From Halomonas korlensis (GTDB lineage Bacteria; Pseudomonadota; Gammaproteobacteria; Pseudomonadales; Halomonadaceae): a stretch of DNA of 64,000 bases. The notes below the pieces were generated by a model that worked only from the letters and a program-made list of their open reading frames with translations, had not been told where the DNA came from and did not search any database. The DNA is taken from the NCBI RefSeq assembly GCF_900116705.1, contig NZ_FPBP01000006.1, positions 147,661-211,660 of the forward strand, written 5' to 3'. Below, in pieces: positions 1 through 9,693 of the stretch. The position numbers and the translations under genes were made by a program. Every line of letters starts with the position of its first letter. The stretch's first letter is position 1.

Positions 1-2392
1 GCCCCACGTCATGCAACGACTGACCTGAAAGATTGACGGCGAGGCTGATGCCCTTTTCCTGCAGCTGGCGCAAGGCCTGAAGGCTGTGGCGCAGCACCCA
101 GCGGTCGATCTGGACGATCTGACCGCTCCGCTCGGCCTGCGGAATGAAACTCCCGGGCGATATGAGACTGCCGTCAGCATCACGCATGCGCAGCAGCACC
201 TCGTAATGACGGACCTCGCGATTTTCAAGGCGAACGATGGGCTGCACCATCAATTCGAAGGCATCTTCTTCCAGCGCCTGGCGCACCCGTTCAATCCAGT
301 ACACACGATCCTGCAGCTCGTCCTTGGCATCTTCCAGGGCCGACAGCAGATGCCAGCGCTGGATGCCGCTGTCCTTGGCCTTGTACATGGCCACATCGGC
401 ACTGGCCATCAGATCGGCAGGCGTATCGCCGTGGGCAGGAAACATCGCAATGCCAGTGCTGGCGTTGGCTCGGTGACGCCTGCCGCCGGTATCAAAGCTG
501 AGGTTATCCAATAGGTGAGTGATTTGCTGCGCGACGCGAATTGCCCTGGCCTCGTTGGCGCCGACCAACAAGAGCGCGAATTCATCACCACCGAGCCTGG
601 CGATCACACCACGGTGGCCCAGCGCCTCGAAGAGCGTATCCGCGACCTGGCGCAACAGGCGGTCGCCGGCGTGATGGCCGCTGAGTTCGTTGACATCCTT
701 GAACTGGTCGAGGTCAAGCAGCAGCACAGCGCCCTTGTGGCCTTCCTGCAGTGCGACGGCCAGGGCGTCCTGAAAGAAGCGACGGTTGTACAGCTCGGTG
801 AGCGGGTCGCGCTCAGCCAGCCAGGTCAGGCGTGCCTCGGCCGCCTTGCGATCGGTAATGTCGAGACCCACCGATATCCTCACGGCCAATCCTTTCTGAC
901 TGGCCGGCAGCGGCGCGTGGTACCAGATAATGGTTCGCTGCCGGCCATCGGCGGTCATCAGGGGCTGTTCTTCCTGCAGAGAGGCTTTGGCGGGGACAAC
1001 CGGAGAGGAGGGGGCGTTAGAGAAAACGTCGTCGAACAGACGCCCGACCAGTCGCGTCTCTTCGGTTGCCATGACCGACAGCGCATAGTCATTGACCAGG
1101 CCGATGCGCCCCTGTTTATCCTGGGTGACGATGAATACCCGCGCGGTATCGAGGAGGCTGCCAACAAAGTCTCGCTCCCGGGCAAGCTCCTCGACGCGCT
1201 CGGCCAGTTGGACGCCGCGGGCACTGATTTCGTCCTCCAGGGCTTCCAACTGGTCAGAGAGTTCCAGCGTAGTGCCTTCCAGCACATCGATCTCGTCGGG
1301 AAATCGGCTGTGCGGGCGGGGTATGCTGGCGCGCGCCTGGGTAAAACCACCGCGGGCCAGTTCCGGCAGTATATCGGCCAGCCGGCGCAGACGTGCCATT
1401 GGGCTCAAGAGGATAGCCAATAACAATAGTTCAGCAGCTAACCAGCCACCCAGGCCAGCCAGCATCAAGGTGCGGGTATCCTGCTGGATGGCGTTGAGCT
1501 GAGATGTAATATCAGCGATGAGCAACAGATAGCCCGTGCTGCGTTGGTCCGTATCATCTTCCATGCGCACGGCGGAGAGTTCGATATTCCGATCGCCTCG
1601 ACTGAACTGCTGGGGCTGTCGTTCCAGATCGCTGACAGAAAGCTGTTCCGCTGCGCGGTGCAGCAGGGGCAGATTGTCTTCCTGGCGCGTCAAGGCGAGC
1701 AATCGACCATTCCATGCGGGCAAATAACGGTCTTCCGGCAGTGACTGAACGGCGACGCTGCTGCTGACCAACAGGCCGACATCGTTGTCGGATACCTGTT
1801 GAATTTGACGCGTCACGTCGGCCAGGGAGCGAGACAGCATGACGGTGCCGACACTTTCCCCGTCCACCAGCACCGGGACAGTAGCGTACTGACGGCAAGT
1901 CGTTGAGCAGCGCAGGGCGGAAAGCGGGGCTTCGGCCTCCATCACCTGGTCGACCCACGACTGGATGAGAAGGCTGTTATCGGCATAATGTTCCCCCCAC
2001 TCGGCCAACGGTTCCCCAAGCTCGCTGAAGATCATGGCCTCGTCGATTCCCACCTCGAGCTGCAAGGTTGGCCACTGTGAGGAAAGCGCCTCGAAAATAC
2101 CCTCCTGTGCGCCGTCCTCGATTGCAGGGCCGAGACGCGACGACGCGGCTGTCAGGGCTGCCAGCTGTTGCAGGCTGGCTTGCGAGCGGTTCAGTGCCAG
2201 CCGTATCTCCCTGACCTGGCGCAGATAATGGTCATCACGGCTCTCCTGAAACTGGCGCGTCAGGTTGGCATGGCCGAGCCAGGTGAACAGCACCACCAAA
2301 CCCAACAGCAACAGGCTGCTCAGGGCGATCACTCGCCAGGTCAGGCTGAAGCGGTGGCGCCGACGCCGGTTAAAGGGGGGATGAACGTGCAT
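1..2392 (-). CDS. Membrane-anchored GGDEF/EAL protein with periplasmic sensor and PAS domains (C-terminus outside window)
   Basis: Predicted cyclic-di-GMP turnover enzyme read in from the right, 797 codons visible, no stop before the window edge. A basic N-terminus leads into a membrane segment (about residues 18-40). A periplasmic cache-like region with a C162-X3-C166 pair follows, then a second membrane segment (about 302-324), a coiled stretch, and a PAS-like domain (about 385-505). The GGDEF domain has an intact LGGDEF active site near residue 600 and the usual DVAMYKAK helix. The EAL domain starts near 715 with VQPIV and YEVLLR, a common variant of EALLR; its metal-binding residues lie outside the window. 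It starts 46 nt after the porin gene, so it probably belongs to that operon. Whether it makes or degrades c-di-GMP cannot be decided from the visible part. Confidence 0.88.
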   Translation of the reverse strand, partial: MHVHPPFNRRRRHRFSLTWRVIALSSLLLLGLVVLFTWLGHANLTRQFQESRDDHYLRQVREIRLALNRSQASLQQLAALTAASSRLGPAIEDGAQEGIFEALSSQWPTLQLEVGIDEAMIFSELGEPLAEWGEHYADNSLLIQSWVDQVMEAEAPLSALRCSTTCRQYATVPVLVDGESVGTVMLSRSLADVTRQIQQVSDNDVGLLVSSSVAVQSLPEDRYLPAWNGRLLALTRQEDNLPLLHRAAEQLSVSDLERQPQQFSRGDRNIELSAVRMEDDTDQRSTGYLLLIADITSQLNAIQQDTRTLMLAGLGGWLAAELLLLAILLSPMARLRRLADILPELARGGFTQARASIPRPHSRFPDEIDVLEGTTLELSDQLEALEDEISARGVQLAERVEELARERDFVGSLLDTARVFIVTQDKQGRIGLVNDYALSVMATEETRLVGRLFDDVFSNAPSSPVVPAKASLQEEQPLMTADGRQRTIIWYHAPLPASQKGLAVRISVGLDITDRKAAEARLTWLAERDPLTELYNRRFFQDALAVALQEGHKGAVLLLDLDQFKDVNELSGHHAGDRLLRQVADTLFEALGHRGVIARLGGDEFALLLVGANEARAIRVAQQITHLLDNLSFDTGGRRHRANASTGIAMFPAHGDTPADLMASADVAMYKAKDSGIQRWHLLSALEDAKDELQDRVYWIERVRQALEEDAFELMVQPIVRLENREVRHYEVLLRMRDADGSLISPGSFIPQAERSGQIVQIDRWVLRHSLQALRQLQEKGISLAVNLSGQSLHDVG

Positions 2393-2437
2393 GCAAGCGA
2401 GTTCCGGCCGATGTGCGGATGTCACGAAAGTGAGTTG

Positions 2438-3658
2438 TCAGAAGCGCAGCGAGAGCTGGAAGAGCAGCATGTTCCAGCGTCGGCGAGTCGCTGATGAGTC
2501 GGGATTATCCTGAAGAGGAAGCCAACCAGTGCCATCGACATGATGGTATTCTGCGGCCAGCATGACGCTGGGGTTGAGGTTCCATTGTAGCCCGAGGGTG
2601 ATGTCCTGGGCATATTGTGAATGGGCTGGTCCTGCGCCGCTCGCTTCATAGGCCTTGCCTGAACGATCATCACGATTGCTGATCAAGCTGTCGTAGCGGA
2701 TGAGCCACTGCCAGTCGTCCAGGAAGCGGCGATTATACTGCAGGTACCAGCTTTCTCCGGTGACATCGAAATTGACCTTTGGATTGTCGAATTCCTTAAG
2801 TCCCGAGTTGCGCAGGGCGTATTCGCCGGTCAGGCTCCATTTTTCGGCATTGTATTGAAGGGAAAATACCCAGGGCTTGAAGAAGAAATCGCCGTTGCTG
2901 AATGCGGGGGTATCGGAATCGAACCGGGCGTTGGCATCGGCCGCGCTAATGGCCGCCACGATACGCCCTCCATCATGTTCATAGCGAAGCTGGCCGATCA
3001 GTGAGTTCTTCGGGTCCAGCGAGCCGGGAGTGGTATCCAGGCGCAGTGTGCTTCTCAGGTCATCCCCGGCTTGCGGCTCGCCAACGCCCAGTTGCCCTCT
3101 GAGCACCCCCTTGGGAAGCCGTTCCTCCATGTACAGGGCAAGGCCGTCCCCGGTGAGTGCCAGCGAGCGCGTCCTGTCGAAATAAATCGACTGAGGCAAC
3201 AGGATGCTGGGACGGGTAAATGCCACATCACGGGTCTGGTTATAAAAGCCGAACGGGTTCTTTACGCGGCCGATTTGCACGCCAAGGGTGCGATGCTGGT
3301 TCGAGAGCATCTGGTAGTCGACAATGCCGTAGTCGAGCTTGGGGCGAGCATCGGAACCGTCGCTCCCCGCGCGCCGACTCAATACCTGGGCGGCGATCAG
3401 CACATTCTGATGGGGACGCAGCGATGCGTTGGCACCGATCTCCGTGTACTTGAAACTGCCGTCATCGCTGCTGCTGGGGCCGAAGAAGTCATTATGATCG
3501 GTGATCACCAGCGCCTGGCTGAGAAAGCCATGCAATTGGAGGGTGTCGAGAACGGTTTCTTCGCCATGTGAGTCGCTACCCACACCTGCCAGCAAGACAC
3601 CGGCCAGCAAGGCGGAAATCTTCACGTCATTCCATCGAAATAACTTGGATACGATCAT
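2438..3658 (-). CDS. Outer-membrane porin-like beta-barrel protein
   Basis: A 406-residue exported protein. After an 11-residue leader and a hydrophobic signal segment, the mature part is made of alternating amphipathic strands rich in Tyr, Trp and Asp/Gly turns. It ends in a terminal Phe (LFQLSLRF), the classic outer-membrane insertion signal. The ATG at 3658 has a strong ribosome site (AGGGAG, 7 nt upstream) although it lies 32 nt inside the preceding gene. A GTG at 3625, just after that gene's stop, has no comparable site. Position between a PstS-like binding protein and a GGDEF/EAL protein suggests one transcription unit. The substrate is unknown; phosphate or another anion is a guess from the neighbour. 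Confidence 0.75.
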   Translation of the reverse strand: MIVSKLFRWNDVKISALLAGVLLAGVGSDSHGEETVLDTLQLHGFLSQALVITDHNDFFGPSSSDDGSFKYTEIGANASLRPHQNVLIAAQVLSRRAGSDGSDARPKLDYGIVDYQMLSNQHRTLGVQIGRVKNPFGFYNQTRDVAFTRPSILLPQSIYFDRTRSLALTGDGLALYMEERLPKGVLRGQLGVGEPQAGDDLRSTLRLDTTPGSLDPKNSLIGQLRYEHDGGRIVAAISAADANARFDSDTPAFSNGDFFFKPWVFSLQYNAEKWSLTGEYALRNSGLKEFDNPKVNFDVTGESWYLQYNRRFLDDWQWLIRYDSLISNRDDRSGKAYEASGAGPAHSQYAQDITLGLQWNLNPSVMLAAEYHHVDGTGWLPLQDNPDSSATRRRWNMLLFQLSLRF

Positions 3659-4049
3659 CCAGGTACTCCCTTTCTAGATAACCCAGCGCACCTGGGGTAG
3701 TCGCGATCCGCTCCTGCATTTCCGCCTGGGTAGCGACGCGATTGGGCGCCTGACCGGTGCCCGAGAACACCATGCGATCCCAGGCCAGCTGTAGCTGGTG
3801 GGGGTAGACGGTCAAGTTCTCCTTGGCGAAACGGGCATGGACCGGGTGGTCATTGGCAAGCACATAAACGCGTGCGGCCTGGCCATCCGGCCAGGTGCGT
3901 TGACGCATGGCGAATATGGCCCGGGCGGTGTCACGATTCAATTGCTGCGTGCTGACGTCTGCATGGGCAACGAGAAATACGGGCTCGCCGGCTATTGCCG
4001 GCGTCCCTGTCAGCATGAATAGGGCAAGCAGGCTCGTCAGCCATGCCAT
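3627..4049 (-). CDS. Small periplasmic PstS-like substrate-binding protein
   Basis: A 140-residue protein with a clear signal peptide (hydrophobic residues 4-20, ending in AIAG). It matches the short single-lobe relatives of phosphate ABC-transporter binding proteins, with the typical pattern in which an N-R-D-T-A-R-A-I-F stretch is followed by a W-P-D-G segment and a late GALGYLE motif. It is roughly half the length of true PstS and has no transporter genes beside it, so uptake by an ABC system is not supported here. It is the first gene of a probable operon with the porin and the GGDEF/EAL protein and overlaps the porin start by 32 nt. A sensory or ligand-presenting role for the c-di-GMP enzyme is inference. 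Confidence 0.72.
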   Translation of the reverse strand: MAWLTSLLALFMLTGTPAIAGEPVFLVAHADVSTQQLNRDTARAIFAMRQRTWPDGQAARVYVLANDHPVHARFAKENLTVYPHQLQLAWDRMVFSGTGQAPNRVATQAEMQERIATTPGALGYLEREYLDDRIQVISME

Positions 4050-4470
4050 GAGCCAAGCTCCCTGCCTGCCAAGGTACAGCGATCAACCGCTGCGTGAGCC
4101 GCGATGGCCACAACAAGCGAATGCTTCGCAAGAGAAGGGTTCGAGTGCAGCTTCAGCAATGCCAGAAAGGCTTTCCCGGGATAATGCGGGCCAGAGGGCA
4201 TGCATAAGGCGATGAGCTCTCGCACACGAAGTGTGGATGAGTCGATGACGCTGTCTCCCTGCGATCCATGGCGCGATTATTAGCGGCGATCAATGCTGCT
4301 TGGAATTCTTCGTTAGATCATTTTGTTACGGTAAAGGCATTACAGCATTGCACCATAACCCCATATGGCTAGTCACGTGAAGTCATGCTTTGAGAATGAG
4401 ATTCAGCGCGCCGACGCCTGAGTCCGCCAACCCTGATTGCCGGACACAGGCGTGATTACCCGAGAAATCA
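4050..4470. other. Intergenic region between PstS-like gene and nhaD
   Basis: Leader of the minus-strand operon that starts at 4049, plus the tail of nhaD. The centre (about 4265-4380) is noticeably AT-rich and probably holds the promoter of the binding-protein operon, but I could not assign a convincing -35/-10 pair. The only clear structure is the hairpin at 4415-4452, listed separately. The short reading frames here have no ribosome site or recognisable protein character. Confidence 0.5.
4415..4452 (-). terminator. Strong hairpin just downstream of nhaD
   Basis: Arms 4415-4426 and 4441-4452 pair over 12 positions with one mismatch around a 14-nt loop. It starts 19 nt after the nhaD stop codon. 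There is no T-run on the nhaD strand, so it may be a 3'-end-protecting hairpin or a weak terminator rather than a classical intrinsic terminator. Confidence 0.45.
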
Positions 4471-5955
4471 TCAGCCGAAAACGGTAAAGCTCTCGGCATT
4501 CAGCCACAGGTGGGTGGCGACACTGGCGATATAGCCCAGGGCGATTACTGGCGCCCAGCGCAGGTGGCCCATGAAGGTATAGCTGCCGCGAGCCTGGCCC
4601 ATCAGCGCTACGCCGGCCGCCGAGCCGATCGACAGCAGGCTGCCGCCGACGCCGGCGGTCAGGGTGATCAGCAGCCAATGACCATGCGACATGTCCGGCT
4701 CCATGGTCAGCACGGCGAACATCACCGGAATGTTGTCGATGACCGCAGAAATCAGTCCCAGGACGATATTGGCCCAGGTAGCGTTCCAGCCGGTGTAGAG
4801 CGCTTCCGACAACAGGCCGAGATAGCCCATGAAGCCGAGCCCCCCGACACACATCACCACGCCATAGAAGAACAACAGGGTGTCCCACTCGGCGCGGGCC
4901 ACGCGGTTGAACACATCAAAGGGCACCACGCTGCCCAGGCTTTCAAGCTTCTTCCAGTCGCCGCGCTGGCTGTAGCGGGTGCGCTTCTTCTCCAGCGAGC
5001 GGGGCAGGGTGCGGCGCAGGTAGAAGCCAAAGAACTGCAGGTAGCCAAGGCCGGTCATCATGCCCAGCACCGGCGGCAGATGAAGCAGGGTATGGCAGGC
5101 CACGGCGGTGGCCACGGTGAGCAGGAAGAGCAGAATGATGCGCCGAGCACCCCGCTTGAGCCAGACATCCTCCTCGAGGCTGTCGGGTTTGCGGTTCTTG
5201 ATGAAGAAGCTCATCACCACAGCAGGGATCACGAAGTTGACCAGCGAGGGCACCAGCAGGGCGAAGAACTCCTGAAACTCGATGAGACCGGCCTGCCAGA
5301 CCATGAGGGTGGTGATGTCGCCGAAAGGGCTGAACGCCCCCCCGGCGTTGGCTGCCACCACGATATTGATGCAGCAGAGGTTGATGAAGCGTTTGTCACC
5401 CTCGGCGACCTTGGTGACCACCGCGCACATCAGCAGCGCCGTGGTCAGGTTGTCGGCAATCGGCGAGATGCAGAAGGCCAGCACGCCGGTGATCCAGAAC
5501 AGCGCGCGGTAGCTGAAGCCCTTGCGCACCAGCCACGAGCGCAGGGCATCGAAGACCCGGCGCTCTTCCATGGCGTTGATGTAGGTCATGGCCACCAGCA
5601 GGAAGAGCATCAGTTCGGTGAATTCCAGCAGCGTCTGGCGGAAGGCGTGCTCGGAGTCCGCGGACATGCCGTTCTGCACGTAGACCCAGCCGATCAGTCC
5701 CCAGATGATGCCCGCCGCGATCAGTACCGGCTTGGACTTGCGCATATGGATCTTTTCTTCGGCCATCACCAGCGCGTAGGCAAGCACGAAGATGGCCACG
5801 GCCACATACCCGACCAGCGAGCCGGTCAGATTGAGCTCACCGGTCACCGCGAAGGCGGCGGGGCTGATGAGTATGGCCAGAATGGCAGGCACGAGGAGAC
5901 GCAGCCACCGGGCAGATTGCCAGGGCCGTGAGGGGAGACAGCGGGTTGTCAGCAT
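4471..5955 (-). CDS. nhaD: Na+/H+ antiporter NhaD
   Basis: A 494-residue inner-membrane sodium:proton antiporter of the NhaD family (ion transporter superfamily), expected to export Na+ in exchange for protons. After a signal-like hydrophobic N-terminus there are about 12 further membrane segments. Recognisable signatures are SPIADNLTTALLM, a GGAFSPFGDITTLMVWQ stretch, ISAVIDNIPVMFA and the late GSAAGVALMG; these Asp/Asn/Thr-rich breaks form the ion path in this family. The length is normal. It stands alone, with divergent or unrelated neighbours and a hairpin after the stop. No good ribosome site is visible at the ATG, so the exact start is uncertain. NhaD fits a salt-adapted organism and complements the Mrp complex at 27.5-33.3 kb. 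Confidence 0.95.
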   Translation of the reverse strand: MLTTRCLPSRPWQSARWLRLLVPAILAILISPAAFAVTGELNLTGSLVGYVAVAIFVLAYALVMAEEKIHMRKSKPVLIAAGIIWGLIGWVYVQNGMSADSEHAFRQTLLEFTELMLFLLVAMTYINAMEERRVFDALRSWLVRKGFSYRALFWITGVLAFCISPIADNLTTALLMCAVVTKVAEGDKRFINLCCINIVVAANAGGAFSPFGDITTLMVWQAGLIEFQEFFALLVPSLVNFVIPAVVMSFFIKNRKPDSLEEDVWLKRGARRIILLFLLTVATAVACHTLLHLPPVLGMMTGLGYLQFFGFYLRRTLPRSLEKKRTRYSQRGDWKKLESLGSVVPFDVFNRVARAEWDTLLFFYGVVMCVGGLGFMGYLGLLSEALYTGWNATWANIVLGLISAVIDNIPVMFAVLTMEPDMSHGHWLLITLTAGVGGSLLSIGSAAGVALMGQARGSYTFMGHLRWAPVIALGYIASVATHLWLNAESFTVFG

Positions 5956-6101
5956 GACTGAATTGTCCCGAAAAGAAGGCGGAGGAAAGGGTGAGAAAGT
6001 CGCGCAAACTTTAGCATGAAATGTTGCATTGCAGTATGCGCGCGGTGCAATTTCTCGTTATCTCCGCCTTGGGGCGTTCACTGTCGGCGGCCTTTGCTCG
6101 G

Positions 6102-9100
6102 TCAGGGTCGGGTCTCCAGTGCATCCTGCCACTGGCTTGGGGCTAGGTCTTTCAGCCCCGCTGCCTTACCGGGGCGGTTTGCCTCGAACCATTGTCTTGG
6201 CTTCAACAAGCGAACTTGCGGGTCGCCATCGTCGAGTGCCACGCCCGCGGCCAGAACACCCAGGCGCGCATAGAGCGAGCCGTTCATTGTCTCGTCCTGG
6301 AAAAGAAGGTTGGCGAGCATTTCCAGCGCGCCACCGGTCAGGCGGGCATCGCGCAGCTCGAGCGTGTGATCGTCGAGGAGCAGGTCGGCGGCACCGCGCA
6401 GGTCCTTGACGGTCAGCTGGCGGCCCAGCCACGCCCACTCCCGGGCGCGTGCCAGGAACAGCCTAACCAGCAGGCCGCTGTCGCGCATGGCCATGTCGAG
6501 CCGGGCCTCCAGCTTGAGCGGGCGCGTCCACACCAGGCGACCCTCTGCCAGGGTCAGGCGTGCCCACCAGCCGGCCTCCTGGGTGTCGGTATCGCGGCGC
6601 TGGACATTGTCGAGGCGCAATTGGGATCCGGAGGCATCGAAACGGCGATCGTTGAGGTTGCCATCGCGAAGGCGCGCCTCGAGGCGTAGATCGCCGGACA
6701 GATGTTGATCGCCCAAACGTAGCCCGGCCGCGAAGGCCTGCAGCGTGACATCCCCATGCGCCCGCTCTCCTTCCAGGCGCAGGTCCACATCCAGGCTGGC
6801 CCGGCCTTCCAGCAGCTCGAGGCCCGCATCATCGGGCAGGTAGGTGTTATAGCGCGACAGGTCCGCCACCTCGGCAATGGGCAGGCGAATCCGGGTCGTG
6901 AAATGGTTCAGCGACCGGGCCTCGTCGTCGAGGCCGAAACGCGAGGTGCGTGTCTCGAGGCGGAAGTGACGACCGGTCAGGTGGGCGGCTTGCTCATCAT
7001 CGTGACGCAGCACGAAGTGCGGCAGCGTGAGGGTCAGCCGGGCGCCGGGTGCTCGCGCCTCGCCGTCGATGACCGCCTCCAGGGTCCCTCGCCCGAGTGC
7101 GGTAGCATCCATGAAGCCCACTGCGAGATCATCGGCCTCGACCCACAGCGAGCTGTCCGGCAACAGACGGTCGTCGCCAAGACGCATATCGGAGCGAAAG
7201 CGGCCGCTGCCCTGCAGGGTCAGGCCATGCACCTCGGGCAGGAACGCGTTAAGACCGCCGAGGTTGGCGACGACGCCCTCGAGTTCCAGCTGGCCGTCGA
7301 GTCCGGACGTGGGAGCCGTCTGGCCCGGTACTGCCAGCGGGCCGAACTGGGCGCGCCGGGCGATGACCAGGGTGCGCAGGCGCTCTTCACCATCTCTGCC
7401 GGCCCCGGCGGTCTGCATGTCGAGCCGCGACCCGGAGAGGTCGAGTTGGCTGCCGTCGAGCCGAGCCTCGCGGATCGTCAGGTCGAGGTCCAGTTCGCTG
7501 ACCAGCGATTCATCGAGGAGCTGTATCGCGATACGCCGGCCGGTCAGTGCGAGCCGGCCGCGTAGCCGGCCGGCCTCGATGTCAAGCTGGCCGTCGGTCA
7601 CTGCCAGCCCCGATTGCAGCGCGATCGGCGCCGCCGGTGGCAGATAGGCCTGGAGCGCGGCGATGTCGGGCATTTCCGCGTCCTGCCAGGCAAGCGTTAA
7701 CCGCGGAGAGGCTAACGGCATCGCCAGGTCGACCTCGCGGCTTTCTGCGATCAGGCTGAACCGGCCCCCTTGCATCAGCCGCTGCGCGTCGGAAAGGCGA
7801 TCCACGCGTGAATCATCCAGATTGGCTTCGACGCGGGCCTGCGGGCCTTGCAGGGTATCGAGCCAGGTAGCCGTGAGGCTGCCCTGGCCCCAGGCGGTCA
7901 GGTCGAGGACGCTGATACGCAGCGAGTCGGTGTCCACGGCCAATTGGCTACCCGAGGCGACTTGCCCTCCTGCTATTCGCAGGCTGGCGGCGAGCTCGCC
8001 GCCTCCCTCAAGGCGCAGGCCATGGCCTCCCACGGTGTTCACCAGAAAATCGTCCAATACACTCAGGTGTCCAATATTGCCGCGCAGGGCGATCCGCCCA
8101 TCGAGCGCGTGCGGTCCGCTCGTGCCGACCAGAGCAGCCAGCGGCTCCGTCGTCTCCAGGCGGGCGTCCTCCAGGATGAGCTCGGTAGTCAATGGCTGCC
8201 TATCGCCATCGCCACGCGCCGAGACGTGCAATCGAGTGCCCGTGAGATCCAGGCGTCGGCGCTGCGGGTCCAGCTCCGCCAGCACCAGGCCCAGGGTCAG
8301 CTCACCGAGCAGTGATTGGCCCAGCAGTGTCAGGTCAATCTCGTTACCTGCCAGTTGGAAGTGCCCCTCAAGGATGCCGCCCCGGTAATTGAGCTCGCCT
8401 TCCAGGCGCGCGCTGCCGCTTTGCAGCGACAGCGGGCCGCCCTCGGGCAGGTAGTGAGAGAGCTGGCCGACATTGGCCAGGCGGGCTCCCTGCCACTCGA
8501 GGTGGGCGGACTCGAGCCGGCGGGGCGTGTTGGCCAGATCGGCACCCGGCAGGCGCGCGGACAGCATGAAACGCTCGCTGGTCATGAAGTCGTCGGAGAG
8601 CCCGGCCCGCTGCATGGTCATGTCATCGAGGGTCACGGCGAGCGTCGCCGTCGGCCCGTCATCGCCCGACTCAATCCGACTGGTGATACGCCCGGCACCC
8701 ATCAGGCGGTGAGCGTCGGGGGTCCCATCGGCGACCGTCCAGCGTAGCTCGTCGGCCTGCTGGTGGCGGGGCGGCGAGAGCAGCCGCCGTTCATCCAGTT
8801 CCACCCGTAGCGACGGCGAATCCATTACCAGTTCGCTGCCCGGCGCCAGCTCGCCCCGCTCGATCCGCAGGCGACCGCTGAGGTCACCGTGTCCGGCCAG
8901 GTCCAGCCAATCGAGGTCGCGCAGATAGGGTTCGAAGACCTCCCAGGCGTCTGCACTGGCCTCGAACGCCAGGTCGCCACTCACCAAGCGAGCCGCCGCC
9001 ATGCCCGGCGTCTCGTCAGGATGCAATGAGGCCAGCGTGAGGTCAGCATCGAGGCGGATGTCGCTGGCCAGCACGGCGGTGCCGCGCCTTACCCGGGCTT

Positions 9101-9581
9101 CGTCGAGTTGCAGAACCAGACGCTCGATCGCCAGCTGTCCCTGTGCCAGGCTCAGCCCCGACAGCTCGGCCCGTCCGCTTCCTTCCAGGCGATAGGCGCC
9201 AAGGGCCAGGGAGCGTATCCCCTCGGCACTGACGTCCTCGATCACCAGGCGCCCCGTCAACAGCGCCAGGAGCGATACGTCCAGTTCGGCCTGTGCTGCT
9301 TCCAGCTGCAAGGGCAGGTCGTCATCATCGCGCTGCAGGCGCAGCGACTCGATCTCGAGTCGTCCGGGCAGCCAGCTCCAGCCCGACGTCCAGCGGATCG
9401 ATATGCCGCTGCGCTCGGCCAGCCGGCCCTGCGCCCAGTCGCTGTTGAGCAGCCAGTTCGCCGCGGCCAGGTAGCCGAGGGTCAGCAGCACCGGCAGGGC
9501 GAGCAGCCACGCGAGGGGCCGCCGCCGGGGAAAAGGAGGGGGGCGATGACGGGACGGTTTGTCAGCGTGCGAGTTCGGCAT
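6102..9581 (-). CDS. Very large AsmA/TamB-like intermembrane protein
   Basis: A 1159-residue protein with a basic N-terminus, one membrane anchor (about residues 24-46), and then an almost unbroken series of short beta-strands rich in Leu, Gly, Asp and Arg. The opening (lysis of the anchor into ISIRWTSGWSWLPGRLEIESL) is typical of AsmA-like proteins, and the strands have the alternating pattern of repeating-beta-groove lipid-bridge proteins such as TamB and YhdP. Internal repetition is visible: segments of the type G-x-L-x-L-x-G-x-(I/V)-x-x-L-x-x-L-x-x-(F/Y)-L-P or L-V recur near residues 500-580, 640-690 and 750-830. Family assignment is from this pattern. The likely role is phospholipid transport between the two membranes or outer-membrane assembly. 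No strong ribosome site is visible, so the start may be off by a few codons. Confidence 0.7.
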   Translation of the reverse strand: MPNSHADKPSRHRPPPFPRRRPLAWLLALPVLLTLGYLAAANWLLNSDWAQGRLAERSGISIRWTSGWSWLPGRLEIESLRLQRDDDDLPLQLEAAQAELDVSLLALLTGRLVIEDVSAEGIRSLALGAYRLEGSGRAELSGLSLAQGQLAIERLVLQLDEARVRRGTAVLASDIRLDADLTLASLHPDETPGMAAARLVSGDLAFEASADAWEVFEPYLRDLDWLDLAGHGDLSGRLRIERGELAPGSELVMDSPSLRVELDERRLLSPPRHQQADELRWTVADGTPDAHRLMGAGRITSRIESGDDGPTATLAVTLDDMTMQRAGLSDDFMTSERFMLSARLPGADLANTPRRLESAHLEWQGARLANVGQLSHYLPEGGPLSLQSGSARLEGELNYRGGILEGHFQLAGNEIDLTLLGQSLLGELTLGLVLAELDPQRRRLDLTGTRLHVSARGDGDRQPLTTELILEDARLETTEPLAALVGTSGPHALDGRIALRGNIGHLSVLDDFLVNTVGGHGLRLEGGGELAASLRIAGGQVASGSQLAVDTDSLRISVLDLTAWGQGSLTATWLDTLQGPQARVEANLDDSRVDRLSDAQRLMQGGRFSLIAESREVDLAMPLASPRLTLAWQDAEMPDIAALQAYLPPAAPIALQSGLAVTDGQLDIEAGRLRGRLALTGRRIAIQLLDESLVSELDLDLTIREARLDGSQLDLSGSRLDMQTAGAGRDGEERLRTLVIARRAQFGPLAVPGQTAPTSGLDGQLELEGVVANLGGLNAFLPEVHGLTLQGSGRFRSDMRLGDDRLLPDSSLWVEADDLAVGFMDATALGRGTLEAVIDGEARAPGARLTLTLPHFVLRHDDEQAAHLTGRHFRLETRTSRFGLDDEARSLNHFTTRIRLPIAEVADLSRYNTYLPDDAGLELLEGRASLDVDLRLEGERAHGDVTLQAFAAGLRLGDQHLSGDLRLEARLRDGNLNDRRFDASGSQLRLDNVQRRDTDTQEAGWWARLTLAEGRLVWTRPLKLEARLDMAMRDSGLLVRLFLARAREWAWLGRQLTVKDLRGAADLLLDDHTLELRDARLTGGALEMLANLLFQDETMNGSLYARLGVLAAGVALDDGDPQVRLLKPRQWFEANRPGKAAGLKDLAPSQWQDALETRP

Positions 9582-9693
9582 GCGATACTCGAAAAGCGAA
9601 GTCAGGTCATGGTACAGGCAGGTCGGTCTGCGTTGCCGCGGGTTTTTATGGCATCATTTGGCCATTCCGGTGATTCAAGGCAGCACCCAACGC

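Noticed and set aside
4510..5931. Long plus-strand open frame opposite nhaD
   Set aside because: His/Gln/Glu-rich composition typical of an antisense frame; nhaD is unmistakable.
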